A DNA stretch of 64,000 nt from Microvirga ossetica. Its GTDB lineage: Bacteria > Pseudomonadota > Alphaproteobacteria > Rhizobiales > Beijerinckiaceae. Both the position numbers and the translations under genes were made by a program. Positions 44,130 through 52,423 of this stretch are shown here, in pieces. Within the stretch, counting starts at the first letter, position 1, and every line of letters starts with the position of its first letter. The notes beneath the pieces were generated by a model. That model saw only the letters and a program-made list of their open reading frames with translations. It made no database searches and was not told the origin of the DNA. The stretch lies in assembly GCF_002741015.1 (NCBI RefSeq), contig NZ_CP016619.1, positions 310,001 to 374,000 of the forward strand, read 5' to 3'.

Positions 44130-45485
44130 TTATGCTGGATAGCAGAGTGTCGCCGTCAATCGCTTCAGAACATCGATTTGGCCTTTTGTCATGTTGGCGG
44201 GCCGGCGTGACGCATCAGAAACTGCGGCGGCCCAGAGCGAGCGTCGGACGGCCGCCAGAGCATCGCTGAAGGTGATGGTGCGCTTATTGTACCAAGCGGC
44301 ACACTGCGGGCGAGCCAAGCGCCGAATGGCGGGGTCAGCGGTCCAGAGACTGACCAGCGAGAACAGCCCCAGCAGGGCTGGTGTCGTGCGGGCGATCGCC
44401 TTGTCCGACCATTGGCGTTGCGTCTCCATCCCCAGGTGTCTGCGAGCCTCGGCAAAGGTCACCTCGGTGCTCCAGCGCCGCACGAACCAGCGCACGATCT
44501 CAAGAGGATCGGCTTGCAGGTCCGTACACAGAAACGCCTGTGGCTTGAGGAGGCCGGCCACGTCCCGCACCAGAACATAGCGGATCGGCACGTGCTTGCC
44601 GGGATGGTGCCAGATCGCCGTGCCCGAGATGAACTCAATCAGGCGTTCGCCACCGCCGTACCAGCCGTCGACCCAAACCTGCCGCCACGCCGTCTTGGGA
44701 TGGGCCAGGCGTTCGGCCAGGCTCGGAAGACGTTGACCAACAACGCGAGGGCGTCCTCGGGTTCCGGGCCGACGGCGCGGAGCCGGCGTGAACAGGCGCG
44801 CATCCAGGCGCAGGCGCGTGATCATGCACAGGCGATGCCGAACCGCGTTCAGCAGCTCAATCGCCGCGTAGCTCTGATCAGCCACTGCCACGAGGCGCCG
44901 GTCCGGCAGCCAGCGGGCGACCTGGAGAAGGGCTTGTCGGGCCCAGTCCGTGAGCGCCTTGTGACGCTGGCGATGCTCACGCGAGAAGCGCTCGGAGGGC
45001 GCCAGCACCGTCAGGAAGGGCAAGGCCCACACGCGACCGGCCCACGGGATGGGAGCGAGCATCATGATGGACAGCCAGCGCAATCCCGAGGCTTTGACGA
45101 AGTGGCCATGGGAGGAGCGGACCGGATCCCGGTAGATGCCACGGGCCCTGATCCGGGCACCCCAGCGACGCTCAAGGGTGTCATCCAGGCCAATCACCAC
45201 TGGCCCGGTCGGCACAAAAGCTGCCACCAGCAGGCCGAGCAGACGGCGCGCCACCTCGCGGCTGGACCACTGGTTGCGGTTGAGCACACGGTGATAGTTC
45301 GTGAAGCTGCGGGTGCGGGCGAGGCCAACAACGGTGAGCATGGCCGTGACGGTGCGACGGCCCGGGGTGAGAAGAGCCCCCAGGACGAGCACAAGGGCAT
45401 GGCGGAAGGTTGGTCCGGTCAGGCCGGACCGGAACGGAGCCAGCCAGGTGGACAGGAGGTCAGGAACATGGGGCTGGACGGGCAT
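44130..45485 (-). CDS. IS701-like DDE transposase
   Basis: 451 residues from ATG at 45485. Motifs include VVIGLDDTLERRWG, LVAVADQSYAAIELL, and RWSTEVTFAEARRHLGM with the Glu of the triad. The C-terminus (ITFSDALAAVRRSLW) is typical. The frame is intact. It is divergent from the passenger gene, 45 bases apart. Confidence 0.9.
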   Translation of the reverse strand: MPVQPHVPDLLSTWLAPFRSGLTGPTFRHALVLVLGALLTPGRRTVTAMLTVVGLARTRSFTNYHRVLNRNQWSSREVARRLLGLLVAAFVPTGPVVIGLDDTLERRWGARIRARGIYRDPVRSSHGHFVKASGLRWLSIMMLAPIPWAGRVWALPFLTVLAPSERFSREHRQRHKALTDWARQALLQVARWLPDRRLVAVADQSYAAIELLNAVRHRLCMITRLRLDARLFTPAPRRRPGTRGRPRVVGQRLPSLAERLAHPKTAWRQVWVDGWYGGGERLIEFISGTAIWHHPGKHVPIRYVLVRDVAGLLKPQAFLCTDLQADPLEIVRWFVRRWSTEVTFAEARRHLGMETQRQWSDKAIARTTPALLGLFSLVSLWTADPAIRRLARPQCAAWYNKRTITFSDALAAVRRSLWAAAVSDASRRPANMTKGQIDVLKRLTATLCYPA

Positions 45486-45530
45486 GGCCACGATCTCCCA
45501 CAATCAGGCTCAAGAGCCTGGGAGGTCGCC

Positions 45531-46190
45531 ATGGCCGAAATGGGTCGGACCGAGATCCTGACGCGCTATCGTCATCTCCGCGCGATCAGCACCCACCATC
45601 ACAACGAGGCTCTTCGCTGCGTACCGGATTCGGCCCTGATGGAGCAGGCGCGCCGGCTGGGGCTCACGGCTGGCAAGATGCTGGTGGCCGAGAGCCTGGA
45701 CGAGGTGACGTTGGCCTACGACCTGGCTCTCTACACCGCCCCGCCGGGCCGCTCGCGCGGGATGGACCGCTATACCCGCAACGCTGTCGTGGTGCCCGGC
45801 TCGGATGAGGACGTGATGCTGCAGGCTCTGCTGCGGGCCCGCTTCTCGGTCTGGCGGGTTGAGCGTCGCCACGAGACGGCCGGCTTGGTGGTGCTGGATC
45901 TCATGCGCCAGGAAGAGGTTTGGCTGGTCGATGAGCATCTGGAGCAGACGGCTCATCCTGGCACATCGCTGGCGATGCGGCTGAGTACTCCGGAGGCCTT
46001 TGCGATGACGTGTGGGGTTGTCGTGCCGGTGGATGTGGAGATGATGGAGGAGGTGTTCGACACCATGCTGGAGCGCGTGCATGGCGATGCCGACGCAATT
46101 GCCAATGATCGCCGGTTTGCTACCGCAATCTATCGGATTGCCGTAATGGACGCGCTCATGAGCCTTGTGAGATTTGCCGATCCGGACTGA
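45531..46190 (+). CDS. IS701-element passenger protein of unknown function
   Basis: 219 residues from ATG at 45531, with GGGAGG upstream. Mostly helical: EILTRYRHLRAISTHHHNEA, ALMEQARRLGLTAGKMLV, DEVTLAYDLALYTAP, then a region rich in Arg and Val (RARFSVWRVERRHETAGLVV, REDVWLVDEH-like) and a final helix (MEEVFDTMLERVHGDADAIA, FATAIYRIAVMDAL). No signal, membrane helix or catalytic motif. It lies inside the inverted repeats, so it travels with the element. Confidence 0.75.
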   Translation: MAEMGRTEILTRYRHLRAISTHHHNEALRCVPDSALMEQARRLGLTAGKMLVAESLDEVTLAYDLALYTAPPGRSRGMDRYTRNAVVVPGSDEDVMLQALLRARFSVWRVERRHETAGLVVLDLMRQEEVWLVDEHLEQTAHPGTSLAMRLSTPEAFAMTCGVVVPVDVEMMEEVFDTMLERVHGDADAIANDRRFATAIYRIAVMDALMSLVRFADPD

Positions 46191-46440
46191 CCCGCAGGTG
46201 GCCTACTGGCCCGCGAAATTGGCCAAAGTCGAGCTGAGAGTCTGACTCAAAATGCAGCTATCCGCTGCATCCGAGGTGTTTTCCTGGCGCTCCCCACACG
46301 TGAAACGGTGAAAATCAGTCCCGGTTGGACCTGATTGAGCTTCCTTTTCCTGCCAGGATGCAGCCACAGGATGCGTTCCAAGAGTTTTCAGTCAGCCTCT
46401 GAGGCGTTCCTTGGAGAAGTTCCGCATTGAGGAGGTTGCC

Positions 46441-46824
46441 ATGACATTCCTGGTCCAGTTCAAGAGGTTTCGACGCGGTGTTCCCGAGATCATCGGAACA
46501 CTGCCTATTGCCGCTGCTGACGGTGCCGCGGCTTTGGCATTCGCCAGGCGCCTTGCCGGGATGAGATACTGGCCAACCCGCACCGATGCTCTGCGCGTGA
46601 TGGACGACGCTGGTCGTACGATGCTCGACTGGGCGGTGCCAGCAGCAACCGCACAGCCAGTCACCTACAAACGTGCACGTCAACCGGGTGCTCCAGGATG
46701 TTCGGAGTGCAGGCTTAATCGCTCTGCACGGCAAACCCTGAGGGTGCTGAACTGGAAGGGGCTGACGACGGTGGGCGAGTTCGATCCGACCTACCTGCAC
46801 CTGGTCAAGCACGAGGCCCTCTGA
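46441..46824 (+). CDS. Small unknown protein fused to a Crp/Fnr C-terminal remnant
   Basis: 127 residues from ATG at 46441, with GAGGAGG upstream. Residues 1-76 are a compact unknown unit (MTFLVQFKRFRRGVPEIIGT, WPTRTDALRVMDDAGRTMLD). After about 46668 the DNA encodes a Crp/Fnr helix-turn-helix tail: VHVNRVLQDVRSAGLIALHG in one frame, then, after loss of one A at about 46730, the end (TLRVLNWKGLTTVGEFDPTY) in the frame of this protein. The protein is therefore a chimaera of a real head and a frameshifted Crp remnant. Confidence 0.6.
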   Translation: MTFLVQFKRFRRGVPEIIGTLPIAAADGAAALAFARRLAGMRYWPTRTDALRVMDDAGRTMLDWAVPAATAQPVTYKRARQPGAPGCSECRLNRSARQTLRVLNWKGLTTVGEFDPTYLHLVKHEAL

Positions 46825-47058
46825 TCGGGATCAAGGGGTTCACCGGAAACACGCGGGTCATCTCGACGATGCTTGGCCAGGCTGCGTTGCGACCCATCCA
46901 TGAACGGCCTTCCGCGACCATGGCGCTGTGTGGTCATCCATGGCCCCGCTCGCAATCAGGGTTGAAGAGCCTACATAAAGGTCATCGGCAGCCAAGCGTT
47001 CAGGCTGTTGCCGACTGAGAGATGCGAGTGCTCCCGCCTTTAGGCAAAGGAGCACCCC

Positions 47059-47178
47059 ATGCCTCGCTGCTTCTTTGACTCGCATGACAGCGAGACGCCC
47101 TCGGAGGATCACACGGGATCGAATGCGATGGGGGTCGAGGCGGCCCGCGTCGAGGCCCAGAGCACCTTGGCGGCCTAG
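47059..47178 (+). pseudogene. DUF6894-like fragment
   Basis: ATG at 47059, with AAAGGAG upstream, starts MPRCFFDSHDSETPSEDHTG and continues to GVEAARVEAQSTLAA, the first half of a DUF6894-type protein (usual start MPRYFFD, then a helix with EAARxEA). TAG follows at 47176 after 39 codons; no family-like sequence was recognised after it. A truncated remnant. Confidence 0.5.
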
Positions 47179-47294
47179 GCTGCACCAAGAGCGGCCTGCG
47201 CCACGGAGCCGGTTTTCCAGCATCCCTGCGCGGCGGCAGCGGGTGACCTTCTGACTTGTAGCCCGCGGGCCTCTCGCGGTTGGAGGACGAACCC

Positions 47295-47480
47295 ATGAAG
47301 AAACCAAACGATGCCGCTCAGGCTATCCTTGATGGGATTGCCGCCAGAGCGGCGGCTCACAAGGTGAGACCTGCCGAAGCCCGAGCTGAACTCAAAGAGT
47401 GCCGCTTCTGCGGCAAACTCTACCTTGAGCCTTGTGACAACCGCGAAAAATCCCTGGCATGTGGCAACACCAAACTCTGA
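47295..47480 (+). CDS. Tiny Cys-containing protein
   Basis: 61 residues from ATG at 47295, with TTGGAGGA upstream. A helix (AAQAILDGIAARAAAHKVRP) is followed by a possible zinc site CRFCGKLYLEPCDNREKSLAC (two CxxC-spaced Cys then two more). Unknown family, cytoplasmic. Confidence 0.55.
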   Translation: MKKPNDAAQAILDGIAARAAAHKVRPAEARAELKECRFCGKLYLEPCDNREKSLACGNTKL

Positions 47481-47527
47481 CTGAGTGCGGCCCGGTCCAG
47501 TAGAATCCTGCCCTTGTGCAATGTAAG

Positions 47528-48035
47528 ATGACTTTCAACCTGGTGCCACAAACAGGTCTGCACCTGAAGGTGCTGGACAGCAGCGTCAGTACCCTCACCC
47601 AATGCCGGGTGGGGTTCATTACCCATGAGGACCTGCACGACCTCTGCGAGCGCCATCCACGCCTCGCCGCAGCCTTCTGGCGCGAGACCCTCATCGATGG
47701 ATGCATCGATCTTTCCGGAACGAGTGATGAATATCGGACGCCGCGAAGCCTACCAGCGCATAGCGCATGTGCTGTGCGGGGTGCTGGTGCGCCTCAGAGC
47801 CGTTGGTCTGGCAGAGGACTATAGCTGTGCCCTGCCCATCATCCAAGGCGAGTTCGCGGATGCAATGGGTATCACGCCGGTGCACGTCAACCGGGTTCTC
47901 CAGCAGATGCGGGCTGACGGTCTGATCGAGTTGAGCGGCGACCGGCTGACCGTTCCTGAATCGGACAAGTCGAAGGAAGTGGGCGCGTTCACCCCGCGCT
48001 ACCTGCACCTTGAGAGCAATCAGACTGCCGCATGA
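47528..48035 (+). pseudogene. Crp/Fnr-family regulator, truncated and frameshifted
   Basis: The sequence starts mid cyclic-nucleotide-binding domain (LHLKVLDSSVSTLTQCRVGF, THEDLHDLCERHPRLAAAFW), shifts frame near 47700, and continues as SIFPERVMNIGRREAYQRIA, CALPIIQGEFADAMGITPVH and NRVLQQMRADGLIELSGDRL, the dimerisation helix and helix-turn-helix. The first 90 or so residues are missing. The stop overlaps the next gene (ATGA). The end of a similar protein is fused to the gene at 46441. Confidence 0.75.
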
Positions 48036-48272
48036 CCTTCACCCTTCAGCCCATGCGTGTTGCCACTGGCAGCGATGAAGAGGGCATGCTGGTCCTCGAT
48101 GGCAAGCAACGGCTGGTGGCGGTACTGACCCACCTTGGCCAGCGGCATGACAGCATATTAGGTCACTTGTATCTGAAAGCAGGCTATGGTCGGCTGGATG
48201 GTCCCAACCACCCCACCTTTTGCCACGCTGGACGCAGCCCAGGACTGGATCGGCCAGCGCCTCGCCCATTGA
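48032..48272 (+). pseudogene. Small gene after crp, one-base insertion
   Basis: ATG at 48032 overlaps the crp stop. MTFTLQPMRVATGSDEEGML, LVAVLTHLGQRHDSILGHLY and GRLDGPNHPTF read well, then the frame is lost at TTTT (about 48218-48221). With three T the reading continues ATLDAAQDWIGQRLAH to a TGA at 48270. The rebuilt protein of about 79 residues is a small alpha/beta unit of unknown function. Confidence 0.6.
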
Positions 48273-48326
48273 GCCTGATCGCGCTAATCTTCACTTTCCT
48301 GTTCGGGAATCCGCACCGACAAAGGT

Positions 48327-48854
48327 TTATTCTTCCGGCCCGGGGAGGGGCTGTGCGAGGCCGCCCACAGCACCAATGCCGCTGTGCATCCGTCTGATCT
48401 TTATGGCCGTCGGGAGAACCGGAGAACCTTGCTCAACCGTGACCGTATCGAGCGGGACCATGGCAGGCTTTGCCGTCTCGCCTAGCATCTCCTGCACCAT
48501 GGTGATCAGAGCAGAAGGCGCATAGGGCTTGGGCAGGAACCGCTTGCCCTTCGGGAGGTCTCCCACACCGGGCCGGGCCAGTCCTGATGTGACAATGACC
48601 TTGATCCCCGGGAACCGCATGTCCACGATGCGAGCCAGCGCAAAGCCGTTCAGCGACCCCGGCATGTTGACATCCGTGAAGACCAGGCGCACGTCGTGCC
48701 GGCTTTCGAGCATGATCAGGGCCTCGTCCGCGTTGACAGCTTCAATGACCCTGTAGCCCGCGTCGTCGGTCAGGATGTCCCCTGCAAGCATTCGTAGCAA
48801 TGTTTCATCCTCAACGACGAGGATGACGGGAGGCCTGTTCTCGGTGGTGTTCAT
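48327..48854 (-). CDS. Single-domain response regulator
   Basis: 175 residues. A full receiver: acidic pocket VVEDETLLR, Asp61 in VFTDVNMPG, Lys109 in FLPKPYAPS. The last 50 residues are an unstructured tail. It is divergent from the split GAF kinase at 49165, its probable former partner. It resembles the regulator at 30532 in the switch region (SGLARPGVGDLPKGKRF). Confidence 0.88.
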   Translation of the reverse strand: MNTTENRPPVILVVEDETLLRMLAGDILTDDAGYRVIEAVNADEALIMLESRHDVRLVFTDVNMPGSLNGFALARIVDMRFPGIKVIVTSGLARPGVGDLPKGKRFLPKPYAPSALITMVQEMLGETAKPAMVPLDTVTVEQGSPVLPTAIKIRRMHSGIGAVGGLAQPLPGPEE

Positions 48855-49164
48855 GAAATGCGCCCATTTTCTCTCTGCACTCAGTCAAGAGTGCTGGGGC
48901 GCTCGGGCTGTGTGGCGTCATGCCAAAGCCTGCCGGGAGAATCCGGCGACTGAAAACACTGTATAGCCTCAAACTCAGAAAGGATACAGCGCCAGGACAC
49001 CATTATCTGCGCCGTGTTCCCACTCGGGTTGAAAGGCTTGTAGCAATGAGAGCGGGATAAAACGCCAGTCTTCTGGTCTGATTACATCCTGGCTTAACGC
49101 AGGTCCTCGGAACATACCTCTATACGGCAAAGTTAAATCGCAGGTCTTAGTCAAGAAGGGCACC
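48855..49164. other. Gene-free stretch, 310 bases, between divergent signalling genes
   Basis: It separates the response regulator and GAF kinase genes. Contains the promoters for both, no perfect EcfG match (a GGAAC at 49110 has no CGTT at proper spacing). Confidence 0.4.
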
Positions 49165-49706
49165 ATGCCAGATCGCGAACAGATAATTAAGCGGCAGAAG
49201 GTGCTCGCCGACTTCGGTGAGTTCGCCCTGCGCAACGAGGATCTCGACGAGATTTTGACGGAAGCCTGCCGCCTTGTTGGCGATGCCCTTGGGACGGATC
49301 TCGCGAAAGTTCTGGAAATCGAGCAGAATGGAAGGTCCGTGTTCATGCGGGCAGGGGTCGGCTGGAAGCCGGGATATGTCGGAAAAGTGCACTTGCCCAT
49401 GAACGAGCGGTCCTCCGAGACCTACTCGATCAAGGTTGCCAAGCCGGTCGTCACGAACGACATCGACAAGGAAGACCGCTTCGAGTTGCCGGCCTTCCTG
49501 AAGGAACACGGGGCCGTTGCCATCGTCAACGTGCCGATCTTCCTGCCCGGCGGAAAGCCCTACGGACTGCTCCAGGTGGACAGCCGCGAACCGCGCGAGT
49601 TCGGGGAGGAGGACATCGCGTTCCTGCGAACCTACGCCACGATCCTGGGGCCGGTGATTGACCGATTGCACAAGGCCTATAGCCTGAAGGAAGCCCTTGA
49701 GATGGT
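49165..49706 (+). pseudogene. GAF-HisKA_2 kinase, 5-prime part (GAF domain)
   Basis: Residues 1-180 are a GAF domain (VLADFGEFALRNEDLDEILT, AGVGWKPGYVGKVHLP, YGLLQVDSREPREFGEEDIA), close to the GAF of the kinase at 25828. The coding frame is cut after ...LKEALEM at 49706 by the serine-recombinase element and stops at 49710. The kinase half resumes at 52424; removing the element rebuilds ALEMVQTIEANQHLLKELQ in frame. Confidence 0.85.
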
Positions 49707-49845
49707 CTAATCACAAATGACAAATTCTGCCTGAGCCGCTTCGGGCAGCTTAAGCTGAACTGGTGGCGATTGCCATTGCGCTTGCGCCAGCCGGAGCTAG
49801 GGCGTTGCCCTGTGTCGCAGAGCATATCTGCAGCAGGAGGCAACG

Positions 49846-50139
49846 ATGCGGGATTGGCGGGTGCGTCGCGTGTTGCAGCCCCACTCGGACGGACAGCGGC
49901 ACTGGGATCGGACTTATCAGCAGCTGTTGGCCTGGACCCACGCCGGACCACGATGCGCCGCGCTCCCGGCCGACCCCGCGCCTCCCGCACAGGAGGTGAA
50001 GGATGAGGATCGGGATCTATGCACGGGTGTCCACTCAGCGCCAGGCCCAGGCGGATGGCCTCGCCCAGCAATTGGAGCGTCTGCAGGCGCATGCATACCA
50101 GCAAGGATGGGCCGTCGCGCCCGAGAACGTCTTCCGTGA
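49846..50139 (+). CDS. Possible small protein upstream of the recombinase
   Basis: ATG at 49846 has CAGGAGG upstream. MRDWRVRRVLQPHSDGQRHW and DRTYQQLLAWTHAG look protein-like, but the frame then overlaps the recombinase start by 137 bases with low-quality sequence, so the true end may be earlier and a frameshift is possible. Possibly an accessory gene of the element. Confidence 0.4.
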   Translation: MRDWRVRRVLQPHSDGQRHWDRTYQQLLAWTHAGPRCAALPADPAPPAQEVKDEDRDLCTGVHSAPGPGGWPRPAIGASAGACIPARMGRRARERLP

Positions 50140-50635
50140 TGACGGCTACAGTGGCGCCACGCTCAAGCGGCCCGGGCTGGAGCGGCTGCGCGACCGCGTG
50201 GCCATGCGGGAGTTGGATGGCATTCTGATCACCGCTCCCGACCGGCTCGCCCGCAACTATGTGCATCAGGTGTTGCTGCTCGAGGAGATCACGGCCACTG
50301 GATGCCAGGTCCACTTCCTCGACCGGCCGATGAGCCAGGATCCCCACGACCAGCTTCTGCTGCAAATCCGTGGGGCCGTGGCCGAATACGAGCGCAGCCT
50401 GATTGCCGAGCGGATGCGGCGCGGCCGGCTGCGCAAGCTGCAGGCCGGCGTCCTGTTGCCGTGGATCCGGGTGCCGTATGGCTATCGCGTCGATCCGGAT
50501 CGCCCGCGCGATCCCGCCGGCGTGCGTCAGGACGAAGCCGAGGCCGCTGTGGTGGCCGAGATGTTCACCTGGTATGCTGATGAGGGTCGCAGCCTGTATG
50601 GCTTGGCCAACAAGCTGCATCAGGACGCGGTGGAT
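50003..50635 (+). pseudogene. Large serine recombinase, N-terminal part
   Basis: ATG at 50003, with CAGGAGG upstream. The resolvase catalytic domain is intact: YARVSTQRQAQADGLAQQLE with the nucleophile Ser, YSGATLKRPGLERLRDRVAM, and RLARNYVHQVLLLEE; the long helix RGAVAEYERSLIAERMRRGR follows. It breaks off within the Recombinase domain (YADEGRSLYGLANKLHQD) at 50635, where the IS3 element begins. Confidence 0.88.
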
Positions 50636-50667
50636 TTGCTTCGGTTTAGTGGAGAGCGGTTTGGTAG

Positions 50668-51525
50668 CTATCCGGCCAGCCTTTCGAACTGAGCCGGACT
50701 GACATAGTCCAGTGTCGAATGACGCCGGACGGGATTGTAGAAGCCATCGATGTAACGACCGATCGCCTTCCTGGCCTCGGCTCTCGTCTGGAAGACGGTG
50801 CGCCAGACCAGCTCGGACTTCAAGGTCTTGAAGAAAGTCTCGACCACGGCATTGTCGAAACAATTGCCTGTCCCGGACATTGAGATCCGGATGCCGTGCT
50901 TCCGCAACTCGGCCTGATACTCGATCGAACAATATTGACTGCCGCGGTCCGCGTGATGGGTCAGCCCCTCACCGGGTCTTCGGATCGCCAGAGCCTTGCG
51001 CAGCGCCTCGAGCGCCAGTTCCTTGTGCAGCCGGTCGCTCACCGCCCAGCCAACCACCCGGCGCGCGAAGAGATCCAGGACCACGGCCAGGTAGAGCCAG
51101 CCCTCGCTCGTCCACACGTACGAGATATCCGCGTTCCATTTCTGGTTCGGGCGCTCGGCCGAGAAGTCCTGCTCGAGCAGGTTGGGAGCAATAGGAAAGG
51201 CGTGGTGGCTGTCGGTGGTGCGCTTGAAGCGACGTTTCTGCCGGGCCTTGAGCCCATTCTCGCGCATCAGTCGGGCCGTCCGACGGCGCCCGATCGGCAG
51301 GCCCTGATCCTGGAGTTCGCGCGTCATCCGTGGGCTGCCATAGGTGCCATTCGATTCTCGAAAGGCGGATCGGACATGGGCGAGCAGCACCAGATCGTCG
51401 CGCTGACGCTGGCAGGCCGGACGACTTCGCCAGGCAAAGTAGCCGCTCTGGCTCACCTCAAGAACCTGGCACAGGCGCTGGATGGGGAATTCCGCTTTCG
51501 CCGCATCGATGAACGTGAACCTCAT
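50668..51525 (-). CDS. IS3-family transposase, OrfB
   Basis: 285 residues. An rve integrase core with WNADISYVWTSEGWLYLAVV (Asp), THHADRGSQYCS (Asp) and NCFDNAVVETFFKTLKSEL (Glu). The N-terminal HTH_21 (SGYFAWRSRP) is present. Starts in a 4-base overlap with orfA, as in IS3 members that make an OrfAB fusion by -1 frameshifting. Confidence 0.95.
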   Translation of the reverse strand: MRFTFIDAAKAEFPIQRLCQVLEVSQSGYFAWRSRPACQRQRDDLVLLAHVRSAFRESNGTYGSPRMTRELQDQGLPIGRRRTARLMRENGLKARQKRRFKRTTDSHHAFPIAPNLLEQDFSAERPNQKWNADISYVWTSEGWLYLAVVLDLFARRVVGWAVSDRLHKELALEALRKALAIRRPGEGLTHHADRGSQYCSIEYQAELRKHGIRISMSGTGNCFDNAVVETFFKTLKSELVWRTVFQTRAEARKAIGRYIDGFYNPVRRHSTLDYVSPAQFERLAG

Positions 51526-51809
51526 CGACTTCCCTCCTTGACGAAAAAAGCGGTGGCCTTCTTGAGGATGTCGCGCTCTTGCCGCAGCACCTCGTTCTCG
51601 CGACGGAGGCGCTTGAGCTCGTCCATGACATCCTCATTGGGCGGCGGGGCCGACGAAGGCCGCATATCCTGGTGCTCCGCCATCCAGCGCGCGAGCGTCG
51701 AACGGTTCACCCCAAGATCGTCGGCGATCGCGCGTTGCGAGCGCCCACTCGTCAAAACGAGGCGGACGGCCTCATCCTGAAACTCTCTCTTAAAACGGGT
51801 CTTCGGCAT
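51522..51809 (-). CDS. IS3-family transposase, OrfA
   Basis: 95 residues. A helix-turn-helix (SGRSQRAIADDLGVNRSTLA) followed by a leucine-zipper region (DELKRLRRENEVLRQERDIL) ending KKATAFFVKEG. Typical length and pattern. Overlaps orfB by 4 bases. Confidence 0.95.
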   Translation of the reverse strand: MPKTRFKREFQDEAVRLVLTSGRSQRAIADDLGVNRSTLARWMAEHQDMRPSSAPPPNEDVMDELKRLRRENEVLRQERDILKKATAFFVKEGSR

Positions 51810-51855
51810 GGAGATCCTCCTGCTTCATCAGAAGCTCTCCATTTTTTCGAAGCAA

Positions 51856-52423
51856 GACCACTGTCGGCCCTCCACTCTTACCGAGAGACGAAGTGCCGCT
51901 CGCGCTTTATTCCGGCCGAGCCGATTGAGAGCTTGGTCTGGGAGGATCTATGCCGTTTGCTGACCCATCCGGAGGCCATCGGCTATGCGTTGGAGCGGGC
52001 GCATGGCGGCCATTGGCTGCCTCAGGATCTGCAAGCCCGGCGCGATGCCTTGAAGCGGGGGCAAGTCCGTGTGGAGCAGCAGATCGAGCGACTGACTGAG
52101 GCTTATTTGAGCGAGGTTGTGAGCCTGGAGGAATATCGCCGTCGCCGTCACGACCTGGAACAGAAGGCGCACAGCCTTGGGGCCCAGAGGCAGCAGCTGG
52201 AGGCGCAGGTCGACCGTCAGGGCGAGATCGCACGGGTGAGCCTGACCATCGACGAGTTCTGCCGTAGGGTGCAGAAAGGGCTCGAGCAGGCAACCTGGGA
52301 GCAGAAACGGCAGCTCATCGAGTGGCTGGTGGTGCGGGTGATCGTCACCGACGGAGAGGTCGAGATCCGCTATGCCATTCCAACCAGCTCAAATGGCGAA
52401 GCTACCCGCTTTTGTCATTTGCA
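51856..52423 (+). pseudogene. Large serine recombinase, C-terminal part
   Basis: Resumes as RETKCRSRFIPAEPIESLVW, EDLCRLLTHPEAIGYALERA and a long coiled coil (RVEQQIERLTEAYLSEVVSL, EEYRRRRHDLEQKAHSLGAQ), ending VVRVIVTDGEVEIRYAIPTS. Compared with typical members about 150 residues, including most of the zinc ribbon, are missing between this and the N-terminal part. The frame reads out through the right terminal repeat into the kinase gene, to 52688. Confidence 0.82.

Larger units (their letters stand above)
44111..46237. mobile_element. IS701-like element carrying a passenger gene
   Basis: The ends are 18-base inverted repeats with one mismatch: TGAGCTCGACTTTGGCCA at the left and TCAGCTCGACTTTGGCCA reversed at the right. 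Inside are a transposase on the minus strand and a divergent 219-residue gene on the plus strand. No clear target duplication was found at these edges. Confidence 0.8.
50636..51855. mobile_element. IS3-family insertion sequence in the recombinase
   Basis: About 1220 bp. The ends are imperfect 22-base inverted repeats with TTGCTTCG at the edge and TGGAGAGC inside. The flanks do not share a 3-bp duplication, and the middle of the recombinase gene is missing, so the insertion was accompanied or followed by a deletion. Carries orfA and orfB. Confidence 0.85.
49707..52423. mobile_element. Serine-recombinase element inside a kinase gene
   Basis: About 2.7 kb. CAAATGACAAA at about 49714-49724 and its reverse complement at about 52412-52422 form 11-base terminal inverted repeats. 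It encodes a large serine recombinase, which reads out through the right repeat, and a small upstream frame. The edges are inferred by rebuilding the kinase frame and may be off by one or two bases. An IS3 element sits within the recombinase gene. Confidence 0.75.

Noticed and set aside
44412..45530. Long upstream extension of the passenger gene
   Set aside because: This part is antisense to the IS701-like transposase, has shadow composition, and a strong ribosome site supports the start at 45531.
49526..50932. 468-codon minus-strand frame over the recombinase
   Set aside because: It overlaps the GAF gene, the serine recombinase and OrfB, all recognised; no domain is visible in it.
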